A DNA stretch of 64,000 nt from Paenibacillus caseinilyticus (GCF_027533645.1 NZ_JAQAGY010000031.1:1-64000); one strand, 5' to 3'. Positions 8,280-16,811 are shown, numbered from the stretch's first letter. The notes: generated by a model not told the origin, from the letters alone. Made by a program: numbers and translations.

Positions 8280-9338
8280 TTACATCATGTATTTGGTTCC
8301 TTGATGGGATCCCTGGTTGTTCTGCTGGTTCTTGACCGAGGAAGCCGAGGAAGCCTGGAGCCCCTGAGAAGCATCAGAGGCGGAGGAAGCGCTCATGCTG
8401 TAGCCGCCGCTCTGGCGGGCCGAGGAAGAAGTCAACCCGGATGCCGCATACCCTTGGCCCGATCCGGTCTCCTGCGCCTGGGATTTAGAGCTGTAAGACT
8501 CAGCCGCATTGCCTCCGAACCGCCCGCTGCCGTACTCCTGCACGGCTTGTTTGGCCGTATAATATTCCCCGTTGTCGGTACCTGCAACCGAGGACTTCAA
8601 GCTGTACTCGCCATCCTGCCCTTGCTGCGAAGCCGAGCTATATGTCTGGAAGCTCGTATTGAAGTTCTGTCCTTGAAGCCCTTGGAGCTGGGACGGCGTA
8701 TAGGAAGAGGCATAGCCTTGTCCCGAACTCGGCGAGGAGGCTGCTCCTTGGGTATACGATGTCCCCTGCATACCGGCACCGTACTGCGATTGGCCTGCCT
8801 GCGACGACAGCGCGCCGGGGTAGCTTGCCCCGCCGACATTATAGCTCGATTGATACACCTGCTGCTGGGGCGCCGGTTGGTGGTAAGCCTGGCTCTGTTG
8901 GTACGCCTGCTGCAGGGAGGGCTGCTGTTGGTTCTGACCGCTCTGCTGCTGGTATTGACCCGTGCTGGCATAGGCGTTCTGCACGGCCTGCTGTACGGTG
9001 TTTTGCAGCTGCTCCGCTTTGCGGACCTGGGTCTGGAGCTCCTGCTGGACATCCTGCTGGGACGCCATGCGGATGGAGTTGTAGCCGTTAATCTGCGCGA
9101 GCACCGTGAAGAGCTCCGCCTGATCCTGAAGCGTCTTCTGGGTCAGCGACATGAACGTCTGACGGATCGCCGGATGGCTGGCTTCCAGAGCGGCCGTCGT
9201 ATACTCGCGGGCCGTCCGCTTCAGCTCGGACAGCACAAGTTTCGCTACGTCCTGCTCGTCCAGATGCAGGTGGCGCTGCTCGGAAGCCGGTTGGCCCTGC
9301 GGTTGGCTGCTGTTGGTTTGGTACATGGCCTTAGGCAC
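8280..9338 (-). CDS. CotF-type spore coat protein with long low-complexity tail
   Basis: A 352-residue protein. Residues ~25-95 (HLDEQDVAKLVLSELKR, SHPAIRQTFMSL and QINGYN) match the coat F domain of Bacillales spore coat proteins. From about residue 120 the protein is almost entirely Gln, Ser, Tyr, Gly and Ala, with many QQ and SS runs, unlike the short tails of standard CotF proteins. Such tails often self-assemble or are cross-linked in coats; that role is inferred here. It follows a related small gene by only 13 bases, so the two are likely co-expressed late in sporulation in the mother cell. Confidence 0.8.
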   Translation of the reverse strand: MPKAMYQTNSSQPQGQPASEQRHLHLDEQDVAKLVLSELKRTAREYTTAALEASHPAIRQTFMSLTQKTLQDQAELFTVLAQINGYNSIRMASQQDVQQELQTQVRKAEQLQNTVQQAVQNAYASTGQYQQQSGQNQQQPSLQQAYQQSQAYHQPAPQQQVYQSSYNVGGASYPGALSSQAGQSQYGAGMQGTSYTQGAASSPSSGQGYASSYTPSQLQGLQGQNFNTSFQTYSSASQQGQDGEYSLKSSVAGTDNGEYYTAKQAVQEYGSGRFGGNAAESYSSKSQAQETGSGQGYAASGLTSSSARQSGGYSMSASSASDASQGLQASSASSVKNQQNNQGSHQGTKYMM

Positions 9339-9351
9339 CTCCTATGTATGC

Positions 9352-9594
9352 TTAATGGGTGATTTGCGTATGCTGCTGCAGCGTCCGGAGCAGTTGATCC
9401 GTATTTTGCAGCCGTTCCTGGGCGATCTGGGCCAGCTTCTGCTTGAGCTGCGGCGTCTTGCTCTCCACTACACCCTGGATGGCAATCTTGGCGAGCATCT
9501 CTTCATTCGAAAGAGAGTCGGAGATATAGGCCAGTTCCTTGGCCGTGACCGTATTGCCGCTAAGCGCTTGCTGCTGTTGTTGTTGGTTATACAT
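9352..9594 (-). CDS. small spore-coat-associated protein
   Basis: An 80-residue, mostly helical protein. It starts MYN then six Gln, and its core KELAYISDSLSNEEMLAKIA resembles the short CotF-like coat proteins of Bacillales. The ATG is 8 bases after AAAGGAGGA, much better than the longer in-frame extension to 9801. It is upstream of, and probably co-transcribed with, the long-tailed coat gene. Minus-strand -10-like CATACGGTA (about 9699-9691) and CATAATTT (9652-9645) resemble sigma-K/sigma-E elements, but I see no convincing -35, so the sporulation promoter is unproven. Confidence 0.75.
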   Translation of the reverse strand: MYNQQQQQQALSGNTVTAKELAYISDSLSNEEMLAKIAIQGVVESKTPQLKQKLAQIAQERLQNTDQLLRTLQQHTQITH

Positions 9595-9754
9595 GGAAGA
9601 TCCTCCTTTCCTATTCGACAAGGGTAGCTTGCCCGGTCTGTGGCAAATTATGTATTGGTTAGCAAATTTTTTGGGGGATCCTACCGTATGGGGAAAAGCC
9701 GGCCGCAGGGAAACTCGGAAGGGGAACGGCATCCGCCTCCTGCTCCCGGCCTTG

Positions 9755-9763
9755 TGGTATAGT
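9755..9763 (+). promoter_or_regulatory. extended -10 promoter of the marR-type gene
   Basis: TGTGGTATAGT contains TATAGT (9758-9763) with an upstream TG element, 27 bases before the ATG; AAGGAG follows at 9774-9779. The sequence repeats imperfectly (TATAGTGG AATAGTGG). No good -35 was found. Confidence 0.4.
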
Positions 9764-9789
9764 GGAATAGTGGAAGGAGCTGTCGTACC

Positions 9790-10221
9790 ATGGAGCCGCA
9801 TATGTCAACCTTGGCCGGTTATTGGCTGAAAATCACCTACCGTCATATCTGTAATTACCTCGATGAGCAGCTTGTTCCCTATGGCATAACCAACGCCCAG
9901 CTCGGGGTGCTGCTCATGCTGTGGGAACGGGAGGGCCTCACTCAAAAGGATCTGCAGGAGGGCCTTGGCATCCGGGCCGCTTCCCTGTCCCATCTGATGA
10001 AAGGGCTTGAAGCCAAAGGCCTCATCCAGCGGCACCCGGACGAGCGGGACACCCGGATCAACCGCGTCTTTCCGACTGCCGCTGCCCAGGAGATCAAAGC
10101 TGACTGCCTGCGCATCACGGCCGAAGGGGAGCAGAAGCTGACGGCCCATCTATCCACTGCCGAAAAAGAGATTCTGCTGGCTCAGCTGGAGCAGATGAGC
10201 GACAATATGAAAAAGGCCTGA
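9790..10221 (+). CDS. MarR-family transcriptional regulator
   Basis: A 143-residue winged-helix repressor. The MarR fold is clear: VPYGITNAQLGVLLML, then the helix-turn-helix LTQKDLQEGLGIRAASLSHLMKGLEAKGLI and the wing RHPDERDTRINRV. MarR proteins bind palindromes as dimers and release them on ligand binding or thiol oxidation. A tandem palindrome overlapping the promoter of the next gene (10308-10342) is the obvious target. The start at 9790 is chosen because AAGGAG lies 10 bases upstream; an in-frame ATG at 9802 is an alternative. Confidence 0.85.
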   Translation: MEPHMSTLAGYWLKITYRHICNYLDEQLVPYGITNAQLGVLLMLWEREGLTQKDLQEGLGIRAASLSHLMKGLEAKGLIQRHPDERDTRINRVFPTAAAQEIKADCLRITAEGEQKLTAHLSTAEKEILLAQLEQMSDNMKKA

Positions 10222-10277
10222 GCCCCAGCGGGCTCGGGCACTTCCCTACAGAACGGCACAAAAACCCCTGGTACATA

Positions 10278-10306
10278 TTGACAATGGGGTCGTCATTCGT
10301 TATCTT
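10278..10306 (+). promoter_or_regulatory. promoter of the AhpD-like gene
   Basis: TTGACA (10278-10283), a 17-base spacer and TATCTT (10301-10306). The start site would fall inside the operator that begins at 10308. Confidence 0.65.
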
Positions 10307-10307
10307 T

Positions 10308-10342
10308 ATAGTTAGATATCTAATTATTAGATATCTAACTAT
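10308..10342 (+). promoter_or_regulatory. tandem palindromic operator, probable MarR-type binding site
   Basis: Two copies of the 12-base palindrome TTAGATATCTAA (10312-10323 and 10327-10338), centres 15 bases apart. Together they form a perfect inverted repeat with 16-base arms and a 3-base centre. It immediately follows the -10 box, where bound repressor would block transcription of the AhpD-like gene. Assigning it to the adjacent MarR protein is inference from position. Confidence 0.75.
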
Positions 10343-10362
10343 GTTTCCAAGGAGAATACGCC

Positions 10363-10698
10363 ATGACCGATGACATTATCTACCGCCGCTCCAATCTGAA
10401 ACGCATTGCCGATGTGCAAAAGCTCGTGCCCGCCTCCGCGGGCGCCTACTTCCGGTTCGAGAAGGAAGCCTTCGCGAGTGGGGCGATCCCGGCGAGGACC
10501 AAGGAATTGATTGCCATTGCCGCCGCTCATGTCACCGGCTGCCCGTACTGCATCGATGTCCATGTCGGGAAATTCAAAAACCTCGGAGGTACGGCGGAGG
10601 AAGTGATAGAAGCCGCCATGGTGGCCGGCGTCGTAAAAGCCGGTGCCGCGCTTGCGCACAGCACCCACGCCCTGCGCGCTTTCGAGGAGCTGCCTTAA
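10363..10698 (+). CDS. carboxymuconolactone decarboxylase family (AhpD-like) protein
   Basis: A 111-residue all-helical protein with the AhpD signature C60-P-Y-C63-x3-H67 (GCPYCIDVH), the redox-active pair and proton relay of peroxidase-reductase type members. The typical preceding helix (IPARTKELIAIAAAHVTG) is present. Such proteins commonly reduce peroxides or act on quinone/thiol stress, and are often controlled by MarR proteins. The ATG follows AAGGAGA by 7 bases. It is preceded by the marR-type gene and a striking operator, so it is probably stress-inducible. Confidence 0.87.
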   Translation: MTDDIIYRRSNLKRIADVQKLVPASAGAYFRFEKEAFASGAIPARTKELIAIAAAHVTGCPYCIDVHVGKFKNLGGTAEEVIEAAMVAGVVKAGAALAHSTHALRAFEELP

Positions 10699-10740
10699 AG
10701 CCGCGGCCCATGCCTGGCCGTCCGGCTCGTCTTGCTCCTG

Positions 10741-11361
10741 TTACAACAGCCGGAGCAGTTCCTCCGCCTGATGCAGCACGTAATCAGGTTCGGCCCGGCG
10801 GAGGAGCTCTTCGGCATCGTAGCCCCAAGTGACAGCCGCAACGGGCAGACCGACCCGGCGGCAGGCTTCAATGTCCCTCAGCTCGTCGCCGATATAGAGC
10901 GCCTCGCCGGGAAGAAGCCGCCGGGCCGTCAGCAGACGCTGTATCGCCCTGTCTTTGCCGAACAGGTTCGTTGCCGTGTAGATGAAATGGGGGCTGTCCC
11001 ATCCGCCCCGATCCAGAAAGGCACGGATGTTCTCCTCCCGGTTGGAGGATAAGATCCCGGTGGTGATGCCTCGGCGGCCGAGCTCCCGCAGTACTTCGGG
11101 CAGCCCCTCCACCGGCTCCAATTCCGTTACCTCCTGCTTGTAACGGCGCTTCATCTCGATGAGCATGGCCGGCAGCTTGCGGAGCGGGCAGCCCAGCGCA
11201 CGGAGCCGGTCCGGGATGGACAAGGCCGCCAGCGCTGGGATCTCCTCCTCCCGGATGGCACGGCAGCCATAGGAGACCGAAAGCTCATTGAACAGGCGGA
11301 TGGCAAGGTCACGCGAAGCCACCATCGTTCCGTCAAAATCGAAAATGACAGTCGGCTTCAT
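10741..11361 (-). CDS. HAD-superfamily hydrolase (phosphatase)
   Basis: A 206-residue haloacid-dehalogenase-type phosphatase. Motif I is FDFDGT with Asp8 (nucleophile) and Asp10 (acid/base). Motif II is SSN (GILSSNREEN), Lys follows in FGKDRAIQ, and motif IV is GDELRDIEACRRVG. A helical cap between motifs I and II makes it similar to phosphoglycolate-phosphatase or beta-phosphoglucomutase subfamilies. Its substrate cannot be read from sequence. The ATG overlaps the stop of the upstream PIG-L gene (ATGA), so the two are translationally coupled. The longer in-frame extension is non-coding-like. Confidence 0.85.
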   Translation of the reverse strand: MKPTVIFDFDGTMVASRDLAIRLFNELSVSYGCRAIREEEIPALAALSIPDRLRALGCPLRKLPAMLIEMKRRYKQEVTELEPVEGLPEVLRELGRRGITTGILSSNREENIRAFLDRGGWDSPHFIYTATNLFGKDRAIQRLLTARRLLPGEALYIGDELRDIEACRRVGLPVAAVTWGYDAEELLRRAEPDYVLHQAEELLRLL

Positions 11362-12077
11362 TCGCCCTCCCCGCCCCTTCCCACAAAATCGGCAAGGGAA
11401 GTCTCGATCCTCTGCGGGTTCCCTTCCCCCTTCGTCCACGCCAGGGCGAACGACTCGTACTTCAAGCTCTCCGGAAACGTGGTCTCCAGATCGCCAAAAT
11501 ACTTCTCGATAACGACCCGCTGGGAACGGTGGGCGAGCAGCGCTCTCCGTTTGACGTCCCAGCGTTCCCTGGAATCGAGCCGGAACGTAAGCGGCCTTCC
11601 ATGGGCTGCTGGCCCGAATAGGAAATAATACAGCTTCCGCACGGTAGTGCACTCCCCTCCGAACACAGCCTCACGCGATCCACGCGAGATCGCGATATGA
11701 TCGGGATGGCCGTTGCCGCCGTCTTCCGGGAAGGTGACCACGACCTCGACCCGATGCCGTTCCAGAAAATCGGCGATCCGGGAAGACAGCTCCGCCACGG
11801 GCACTTCCCCGAGCTTGCCGTCCGCGTATCCCAAATGCTCCACTTCCCGGATGCCCAAGATGCCCGCGGCTTCCCCCAGCTCCTGTACCCGCAGTGCCGC
11901 CAACTCCTCCCGGCTCATCGGCCCGAGGTGTCCCGTCTGTCCCGCATCGCCCCGCGTCGCCGACAGCAGCACGACCGTATGGCCGGCGTCGGCCAGTTCA
12001 CGGACCAGCACCGCGCTGCCGAACGTCTCATCATCCGGATGCGCCAGCACAAGTCCTATTACCGCTTTGCTCCCCAT
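11358..12077 (-). CDS. PIG-L family N-acetyl-sugar deacetylase
   Basis: A zinc-dependent deacetylase of the LmbE/PIG-L/BshB family, 239 residues. The metal motif AHPDDE is at residues 12-17 and the second part is GNGHPDHI near 130. Family members remove acetyl from GlcNAc-containing compounds, including bacillithiol precursors (BshB), mycothiol precursors and antibiotics. The sequence does not decide among these. The ATG is 8 bases after AAAGGAG; a GTG nine bases upstream is too close to that site. TATAAT on the minus strand (12109-12104) is a probable -10. Two-gene operon with the HAD phosphatase. Confidence 0.83.
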   Translation of the reverse strand: MGSKAVIGLVLAHPDDETFGSAVLVRELADAGHTVVLLSATRGDAGQTGHLGPMSREELAALRVQELGEAAGILGIREVEHLGYADGKLGEVPVAELSSRIADFLERHRVEVVVTFPEDGGNGHPDHIAISRGSREAVFGGECTTVRKLYYFLFGPAAHGRPLTFRLDSRERWDVKRRALLAHRSQRVVIEKYFGDLETTFPESLKYESFALAWTKGEGNPQRIETSLADFVGRGGEGE

Positions 12078-12342
12078 CGTCTCCACTCCTTTACTATAGT
12101 GACATTATACCCCAAGGCGTTCCCAAGGTAACGTGATAACGCAGAGCGTCCGCCAAAAAGCGGAGCGCGATAACCCGTGCAAGCTCTCAGGGAAGATTCC
12201 TCCTACTCAAATAACGACAGGAGAGGGCGTTCCGGCGTTCGGGGGAGGGCCCGGGAGAAGCATGGGACCAAGATAAACCGCAGATAATGCGAAATATAAG
12301 ATTACGGGATCGAGCCCTGGTGAGATATAAATTCTTAGATTT
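12078..12342. other. intergenic region without recognisable gene
   Basis: Apart from the -10 candidate near 12104-12109, nothing coding is supported. The right part (12285-12345) is noticeably A+T rich compared with its surroundings. Confidence 0.5.
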
Positions 12343-12393
12343 CAAAACAAAGCGGCCGGCCGGAGGGAATCTCTTCCCGCCAGCCGGCCGCTT
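12343..12393 (-). terminator. terminator of the ABC export operon
   Basis: Stem AAGCGGCCGGC (12393-12383) with GCCGGCCGCTT (12360-12350), loop of 22 bases, then TTGTTTTG on the minus strand, just past the DUF4340 stop. Confidence 0.8.
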
Positions 12394-12410
12394 CCTTGCC
12401 ATATAGTCCG

Positions 12411-13418
12411 TTATTGCTGTGCCTGCGGAGCCGGAGCCGGAGCCTCCTGCGAAGACTCTGGCGCCGAAGGGGCCGCCCCTCCCGCTGCCCCTTCGGCCGC
12501 CTTGGCCTTCGGCAGACCGGCCAGCTCCTGCACGCTGGCCGCCGGTACGGCAAAAGCCCATGTGCCGCCCTGCTTCGCCAGCCAGACGCTGGTCCCGTCC
12601 AGCTTACCGGTGTAGACGGACGCCGCCGCTTTGCCTTCCGCGTCCGCCTCTTGGACCTCCAGCCGCAGGTCCGGCTGATCTAGGCCCTTGACGTCCGTCG
12701 CGGCCTTCGCCGGCTGGTCGGTCATCAGGAAGGACGTCTTGTCGAGGTAGGCCGAAGCGTCGGCCCCCTTCACTTCCTTATCGCCGAGCTTCCAATTCGC
12801 CTCGTACGACTTTTTGTCCGGCTCGGCCTTGGTCAGCGTCCACTTCTCGCCCTTATAGTCTACCGCAATGGAGCGGACGGCCTCATAGTTCAGCTTCACC
12901 GGACTCTTCTCCATAAAATCAAGCGGCTGCTTGGCAAGCGCCGTGACGTGTGTCTCCGCCAGCTGGAACACCTCTGGCGAAGAACTGAACTTCGCGTAAT
13001 AGAACCCCTGCACGGCCACGGGATCGCCCACGGACAGCGTATGCTTCGTTCCGTCCTTCAGCGTCACGGTGAACTCCTGCTTCGGCTGAGCCAGCCCGAA
13101 CTGAGCAAGGTCCGACGGATTCGCGTCTACCGTCTTCTCTTTCTTCGCGTTCGTGAAACTGTCCACCCACGCCCCGGGCTGGAATTCATTCAAGGGCAGG
13201 GCGGACGGCTTCGTCATGGCCCACTGGCCGTCCTTCTGCTCCATCTGAGTGACCGTCTCGCCGTTCTTGATCGTATAGGCGGACACGTCCTGCTTATTCA
13301 CCGTGACGAGCGACGGGGTCTCCGGCGGTTTTTCTTTGAAGAAGTCCTTGCTGGAGGCGTACCAGAATCCGCCTATGCAGAGGATGACGAGAACGAGGGT
13401 CGGTATCAGCCTCTTCAT
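12411..13418 (-). CDS. DUF4340 domain-containing membrane-anchored protein
   Basis: A 335-residue protein with one N-terminal membrane segment (LIPTLVLVILCIGGFWYA) and a large extracytoplasmic part with two repeated modules (VNKQDVSAYTIKNG..., LNYEAVRSIAVDYKG...), the DUF4340 pattern. It ends in a Pro/Ala/Gln-rich tail. DUF4340 proteins almost always accompany GldG-like ABC components and are presumed to act outside the membrane in the same export or surface process; no activity is known. The ATG overlaps the previous stop (ATGA) and uses GGAGGAGGAGA as ribosome site, so it is coupled to the GldG-like gene. Confidence 0.85.
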   Translation of the reverse strand: MKRLIPTLVLVILCIGGFWYASSKDFFKEKPPETPSLVTVNKQDVSAYTIKNGETVTQMEQKDGQWAMTKPSALPLNEFQPGAWVDSFTNAKKEKTVDANPSDLAQFGLAQPKQEFTVTLKDGTKHTLSVGDPVAVQGFYYAKFSSSPEVFQLAETHVTALAKQPLDFMEKSPVKLNYEAVRSIAVDYKGEKWTLTKAEPDKKSYEANWKLGDKEVKGADASAYLDKTSFLMTDQPAKAATDVKGLDQPDLRLEVQEADAEGKAAASVYTGKLDGTSVWLAKQGGTWAFAVPAASVQELAGLPKAKAAEGAAGGAAPSAPESSQEAPAPAPQAQQ

Positions 13419-14809
13419 CCCAGTCTCCTCCTCCACCAGATCAAGCCGCCGAGTATCAGGAAGAACAACGGGTACAAGAGAACCGTGCCGTAGAAAATCG
13501 TATTGCCTTGTCCCTGAGTCAGCATCGCGGTCTGCGGGGCGTCGCCTTCCCGAGGACGGATGGTCACCCCGCCCTTCTGCTCCTGGAGCCAGCTGACGCT
13601 GTTCAGAGCGAAGTCGCGGTTGCCCTGCTGCTGGATGATGCTGTCCTGGAAGAAGGTCGAACCGCCGAGCACGACAGCCTTCGGCTTCTTGTCCTTATCT
13701 TCGACGACGTACCCGAGATTCAGCGGCCCTTTGACGTCCTTCGCATCATTGGCGCTGCGGCTGGAGTTCGCCAGCGTCTGCAGGTCGGTCTCGCCGTACG
13801 CTTTGTCCGTCGTCTTCAGGATCGGTGTAACGGGGAAGTCCGCCACCGGCTCGCCTGCGCCAAGGGAGACCGCGAGGGTCATCATCGTGAGCAGGTTGTA
13901 CTGCTGCAGCTTGCTTGTAATCTCATGGCTGCCGTATTCCGGAATAATCGTCAGCGGATCGTACAGCATGCTCTGCTTCGGCTCGATGGCCACCGCGTGC
14001 TGATCCTGGATGCCGTACTGGGACATGATCGCATCAAGGTTTTTCCAACCCGCCGCCATCTCTTTGTTGAAGCCGAGCGCCAGATACAGCTTGCCCTTGC
14101 CGCTCAGGTACGTCTTGACGAGCTCCGCTTCCTTATCGGAGAGATCGTTCGCCGGACCGATGACGAACAGCACCTCGGCATCATCCGGGATCTTGCCCTC
14201 CCGCAGCAAGTTGAGTTCCTTCACTTCATAGTTCTCGCCCTCGAGGCCGCTGCGCCACAGGTTCATCTGGCTCATCGGCATCTCGTTGTGGCCCGAGAGG
14301 AAGTATACTTTGCGCTTCTCCTTCACATTAAGGTTAGCCAGCGCCTGCGTCAGCTTCTCTTCCCCGCTGAACTTGTATACTTCGCCCTGCTGCTTCCCGG
14401 GAATAAACATATCATAGTAGTAGATGGTTTTCTTCTGGGTGCCGCTCTCCACGACCAAGGTACCGGCCGGGTCCACCTCGTAATTTTTGGCTACCGCCGG
14501 ATTCTTCACGAGATCGTATTCGTCAAACGTAATTTTGCCGTTCTGCCGTTTGTACTCCTGCACAAGGTCAGTCACCTGCCGAGAGATGATCTGCTCCGTC
14601 TGGTCGCTTGTGAAGGCAATGATGTGTACATCGGTGTCGAGCGCCTTCAAGGTCTGCAGCGTCTGATCGGCCAATGTAAACTTGTTGTCTTTCGTAAAGT
14701 CGACCTTGAGGTTCTTCGCCGAGTTCAGAAATATCGTCAGCACGATGAAGATGCCGATCACCGCCAGCGACAGCACGGTCGCGTTCGTTCCGCGGATCCA
14801 CTTGTTCAC
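13415..14809 (-). CDS. GldG-like ABC transporter auxiliary protein
   Basis: A 464-residue protein with a membrane helix near each end (VLSLAVIGIFIVLTIFLN; VLLYPLFFLILGGLIWW) and a large external domain of the ABC-type uncharacterised transport system (GldG) family, including SGHNEMPM and the GATase-like segment PDDAEVLFVIGPANDLSDKE. In Bacteroidetes GldG supports gliding; in Firmicutes the role is unknown. The gene lies between the permease (15 bases upstream) and the DUF4340 gene (overlap), as usual for this module. Confidence 0.85.
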   Translation of the reverse strand: MNKWIRGTNATVLSLAVIGIFIVLTIFLNSAKNLKVDFTKDNKFTLADQTLQTLKALDTDVHIIAFTSDQTEQIISRQVTDLVQEYKRQNGKITFDEYDLVKNPAVAKNYEVDPAGTLVVESGTQKKTIYYYDMFIPGKQQGEVYKFSGEEKLTQALANLNVKEKRKVYFLSGHNEMPMSQMNLWRSGLEGENYEVKELNLLREGKIPDDAEVLFVIGPANDLSDKEAELVKTYLSGKGKLYLALGFNKEMAAGWKNLDAIMSQYGIQDQHAVAIEPKQSMLYDPLTIIPEYGSHEITSKLQQYNLLTMMTLAVSLGAGEPVADFPVTPILKTTDKAYGETDLQTLANSSRSANDAKDVKGPLNLGYVVEDKDKKPKAVVLGGSTFFQDSIIQQQGNRDFALNSVSWLQEQKGGVTIRPREGDAPQTAMLTQGQGNTIFYGTVLLYPLFFLILGGLIWWRRRLG

Positions 14810-14824
14810 TTGCCTCTTCCCCCT

Positions 14825-15538
14825 TTATCTCCAGCGTTTGCGTTCGAGCACTTGGATGCTCAGCAGCAGGAACACCGCGATCAGCGTCACATAGAACAGG
14901 ACGTCCGAGAAATCGAGCACGCCCTTCTGCAGGTCGCTCGTGCGGCCCACAATCGAGAACAGTCCCAGATAATCCTTGATCTTGCCTCCCACGGTATCGC
15001 CCAGCCACTCGATCGTCCAGAATACGAGCAGGATCGCAAAGCCGATGATACCCGATACCATCTGGTGCGACGACAGTGAGGATGCGAAGAGTCCCACGGA
15101 CATCATCGCCGCGCCCAACAGGAACATGGCGAGATAAGACATCCACAGAACCGGCTGGTCCAGTTCGCCGAAAGCGCTCAGAATCAGCGGATAGATGAGG
15201 CAGCCCACCACCAGCAGAAGCTGGACGACGACAGCCGCCAAATATTTGCCGAGCACAATCTCCGTCAGGGAGACCGGGGAAGTCAGCAGGAGCTCATCGG
15301 TGCCTTGGCGCAGCTCGTCGGCAACCAGCCGCATGGTGAGCAGCGGGATGATGAACAAGAACACGAAGGTCGTCGAGCCGAAGATCGGCCGCACATCCAC
15401 ATAATACGGCTGGTACAGGAAATTCGCGCTGAAGAAGTACCCCGCAATCAGGAAAAAGAACGCGAACGCCGCATAGGCGATCGGCGAGTAAAAATAATGC
15501 TGCAGCTCCTTCTTCGTCATGGCCAGCATTCTACGCAT
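14825..15538 (-). CDS. ABC-2 type transporter permease (GldF-like)
   Basis: A 237-residue integral membrane protein with six predicted helices. It starts MRRMLAMTKKELQHYFYSPIAY and contains the conserved loop MRLVADELRQGTDELLLTSPVSLTEIVLGK, typical of GldF/NosY-type permeases. It is the transmembrane half of the ABC system whose ATPase gene overlaps its start by 8 bases. Substrate unknown. Confidence 0.88.
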   Translation of the reverse strand: MRRMLAMTKKELQHYFYSPIAYAAFAFFFLIAGYFFSANFLYQPYYVDVRPIFGSTTFVFLFIIPLLTMRLVADELRQGTDELLLTSPVSLTEIVLGKYLAAVVVQLLLVVGCLIYPLILSAFGELDQPVLWMSYLAMFLLGAAMMSVGLFASSLSSHQMVSGIIGFAILLVFWTIEWLGDTVGGKIKDYLGLFSIVGRTSDLQKGVLDFSDVLFYVTLIAVFLLLSIQVLERKRWR

Positions 15539-16610
15539 GCGGTGCCACCTCCCCTTCGGCTTCGGCTGCCGCAGCCGTCTCCAGCGATTCGCTCGTCGTC
15601 AGCTTCAAGAAGATATCCTCCAGGCTGAGGCTCTCCCGTCGCATGGCAAGAATCGGATACCGCTTCTCCGCCATGCGGTAGAACAGCGCTTCGCGGATGT
15701 CCTCGCGGTCGGCCGCCGTGACCAGCACCCGCACGCCGGCTTCAGCAGCAGCTGCATCGGCGGGCTGAGCCCCAGGCTCCGCAGCGGAGAGCTCCGCCCC
15801 TTCGGCGGCCGGTGCGGATAGAGCCGGCTGCGCCAGGTCTGCGCCAAGTTCCCGCACGCTGCCCACGCCCGGCACCGACGCCAGCTCCGCCAGCACCGCT
15901 TCGCGGGGACCGCGGACTTCAAGCGACACTTCGAAGGTCTCGCCCATGGAATTCGCAAGCTGATCCGGCTGGCCGTCCAGCACAATCTGCCCGCCGTTAA
16001 TGATGAGCACCCGGTTGCACAGCGTATTGATCTCCGGCAGGATGTGCGTGGAGAGCAGCACCGTATGGTTCTCCCCAAGCTCGCGGATGAGCTGGCGGAT
16101 CTCGATGATCTGCTTCGGATCAAGCCCCGACGTAGGCTCATCGAGCACGAGCAGGTCGGGATTGTGCAGAATCGCCTGCGCCAGACCGATCCGCTGCTTG
16201 TAGCCCTTGGAGAGGCTTCGGATGATCTGCCGCTCCCGTCCCTGCAGACCGAGCCGTTCGACGACTTCCCCGATCCGCCGTTTCTGGTCTCTCGCGGGAA
16301 TGTCTCTCAGATCCGCAATGAATCCAAGATAGGCGGATACGGTCATCTCCGGATAGAGCGGCGGCGTCTCCGGCAGATAGCCGATCTTCTGCCGCGCCTT
16401 CTTCGGATGGTCGGCCATCGACAGCCCGTCGATCGTGATGCTGCCGTGCGTCGGATTCAAATAACCGGTGATCATCCGCATCGTCGTTGTTTTGCCAGCC
16501 CCGTTCGGTCCGAGGAACCCGACAATCTCACCTCGGTTCATCGAAAAATCGATGTTCCGGACCCCTCTCTGGTTCTCGTACAATTTGCTGACTCCTTTGA
16601 CCTCAAGCAC
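15531..16610 (-). CDS. ABC transporter ATP-binding protein (GldA-like)
   Basis: The ATPase of the four-gene export module, 359 residues with the chosen start. Walker A is GPNGAGKTTT, the signature is LSKGYKQRIG, Walker B is LLVLDEPTSGLD, followed by the H-loop STH. The C-terminal accessory domain carries an unusual Ala/Pro/Glu-rich insertion of about 35 residues that separates its two halves. I place the start at GTG 16610, 8 bases after GGAGG; in-frame TTG or ATG codons 5-14 residues upstream have poor sites. First gene of the operon, downstream of a promoter with TTAAGGTT-type repeats. Confidence 0.88.
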   Translation of the reverse strand: MLEVKGVSKLYENQRGVRNIDFSMNRGEIVGFLGPNGAGKTTTMRMITGYLNPTHGSITIDGLSMADHPKKARQKIGYLPETPPLYPEMTVSAYLGFIADLRDIPARDQKRRIGEVVERLGLQGRERQIIRSLSKGYKQRIGLAQAILHNPDLLVLDEPTSGLDPKQIIEIRQLIRELGENHTVLLSTHILPEINTLCNRVLIINGGQIVLDGQPDQLANSMGETFEVSLEVRGPREAVLAELASVPGVGSVRELGADLAQPALSAPAAEGAELSAAEPGAQPADAAAAEAGVRVLVTAADREDIREALFYRMAEKRYPILAMRRESLSLEDIFLKLTTSESLETAAAAEAEGEVAPHA

Positions 16611-16687
16611 GGTCAAAACCTCCATTCGTCCCACAAATTCCTTCACTATCAAGCCATGTCCAACTTAGGCCCGCCTTAACCAAAGTC

Positions 16688-16719
16688 ACTATACAAGTGC
16701 AATCCTAAGCCAACCTTAA
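16688..16719 (-). promoter_or_regulatory. promoter with direct repeats of the ABC export operon
   Basis: On the minus strand TTAAGGTT (16719-16712) and TTAGGATT (16708-16701) repeat at an 11-base period, then after 7 bases comes TATAGT (16693-16688). No good -35 exists apart from the repeats. This is the classic layout for activation by an OmpR/PhoB-family response regulator. No such regulator is encoded nearby, so the assignment is inference. Confidence 0.45.
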
Positions 16720-16811
16720 CTGCACCTGAAAAGCAGATTAAAAATTTGTGTCCAAATTGTGACGACGAACTATCCAATGAATCACTGCACGCTTACTTTG
16801 CCAAGCCAAAA

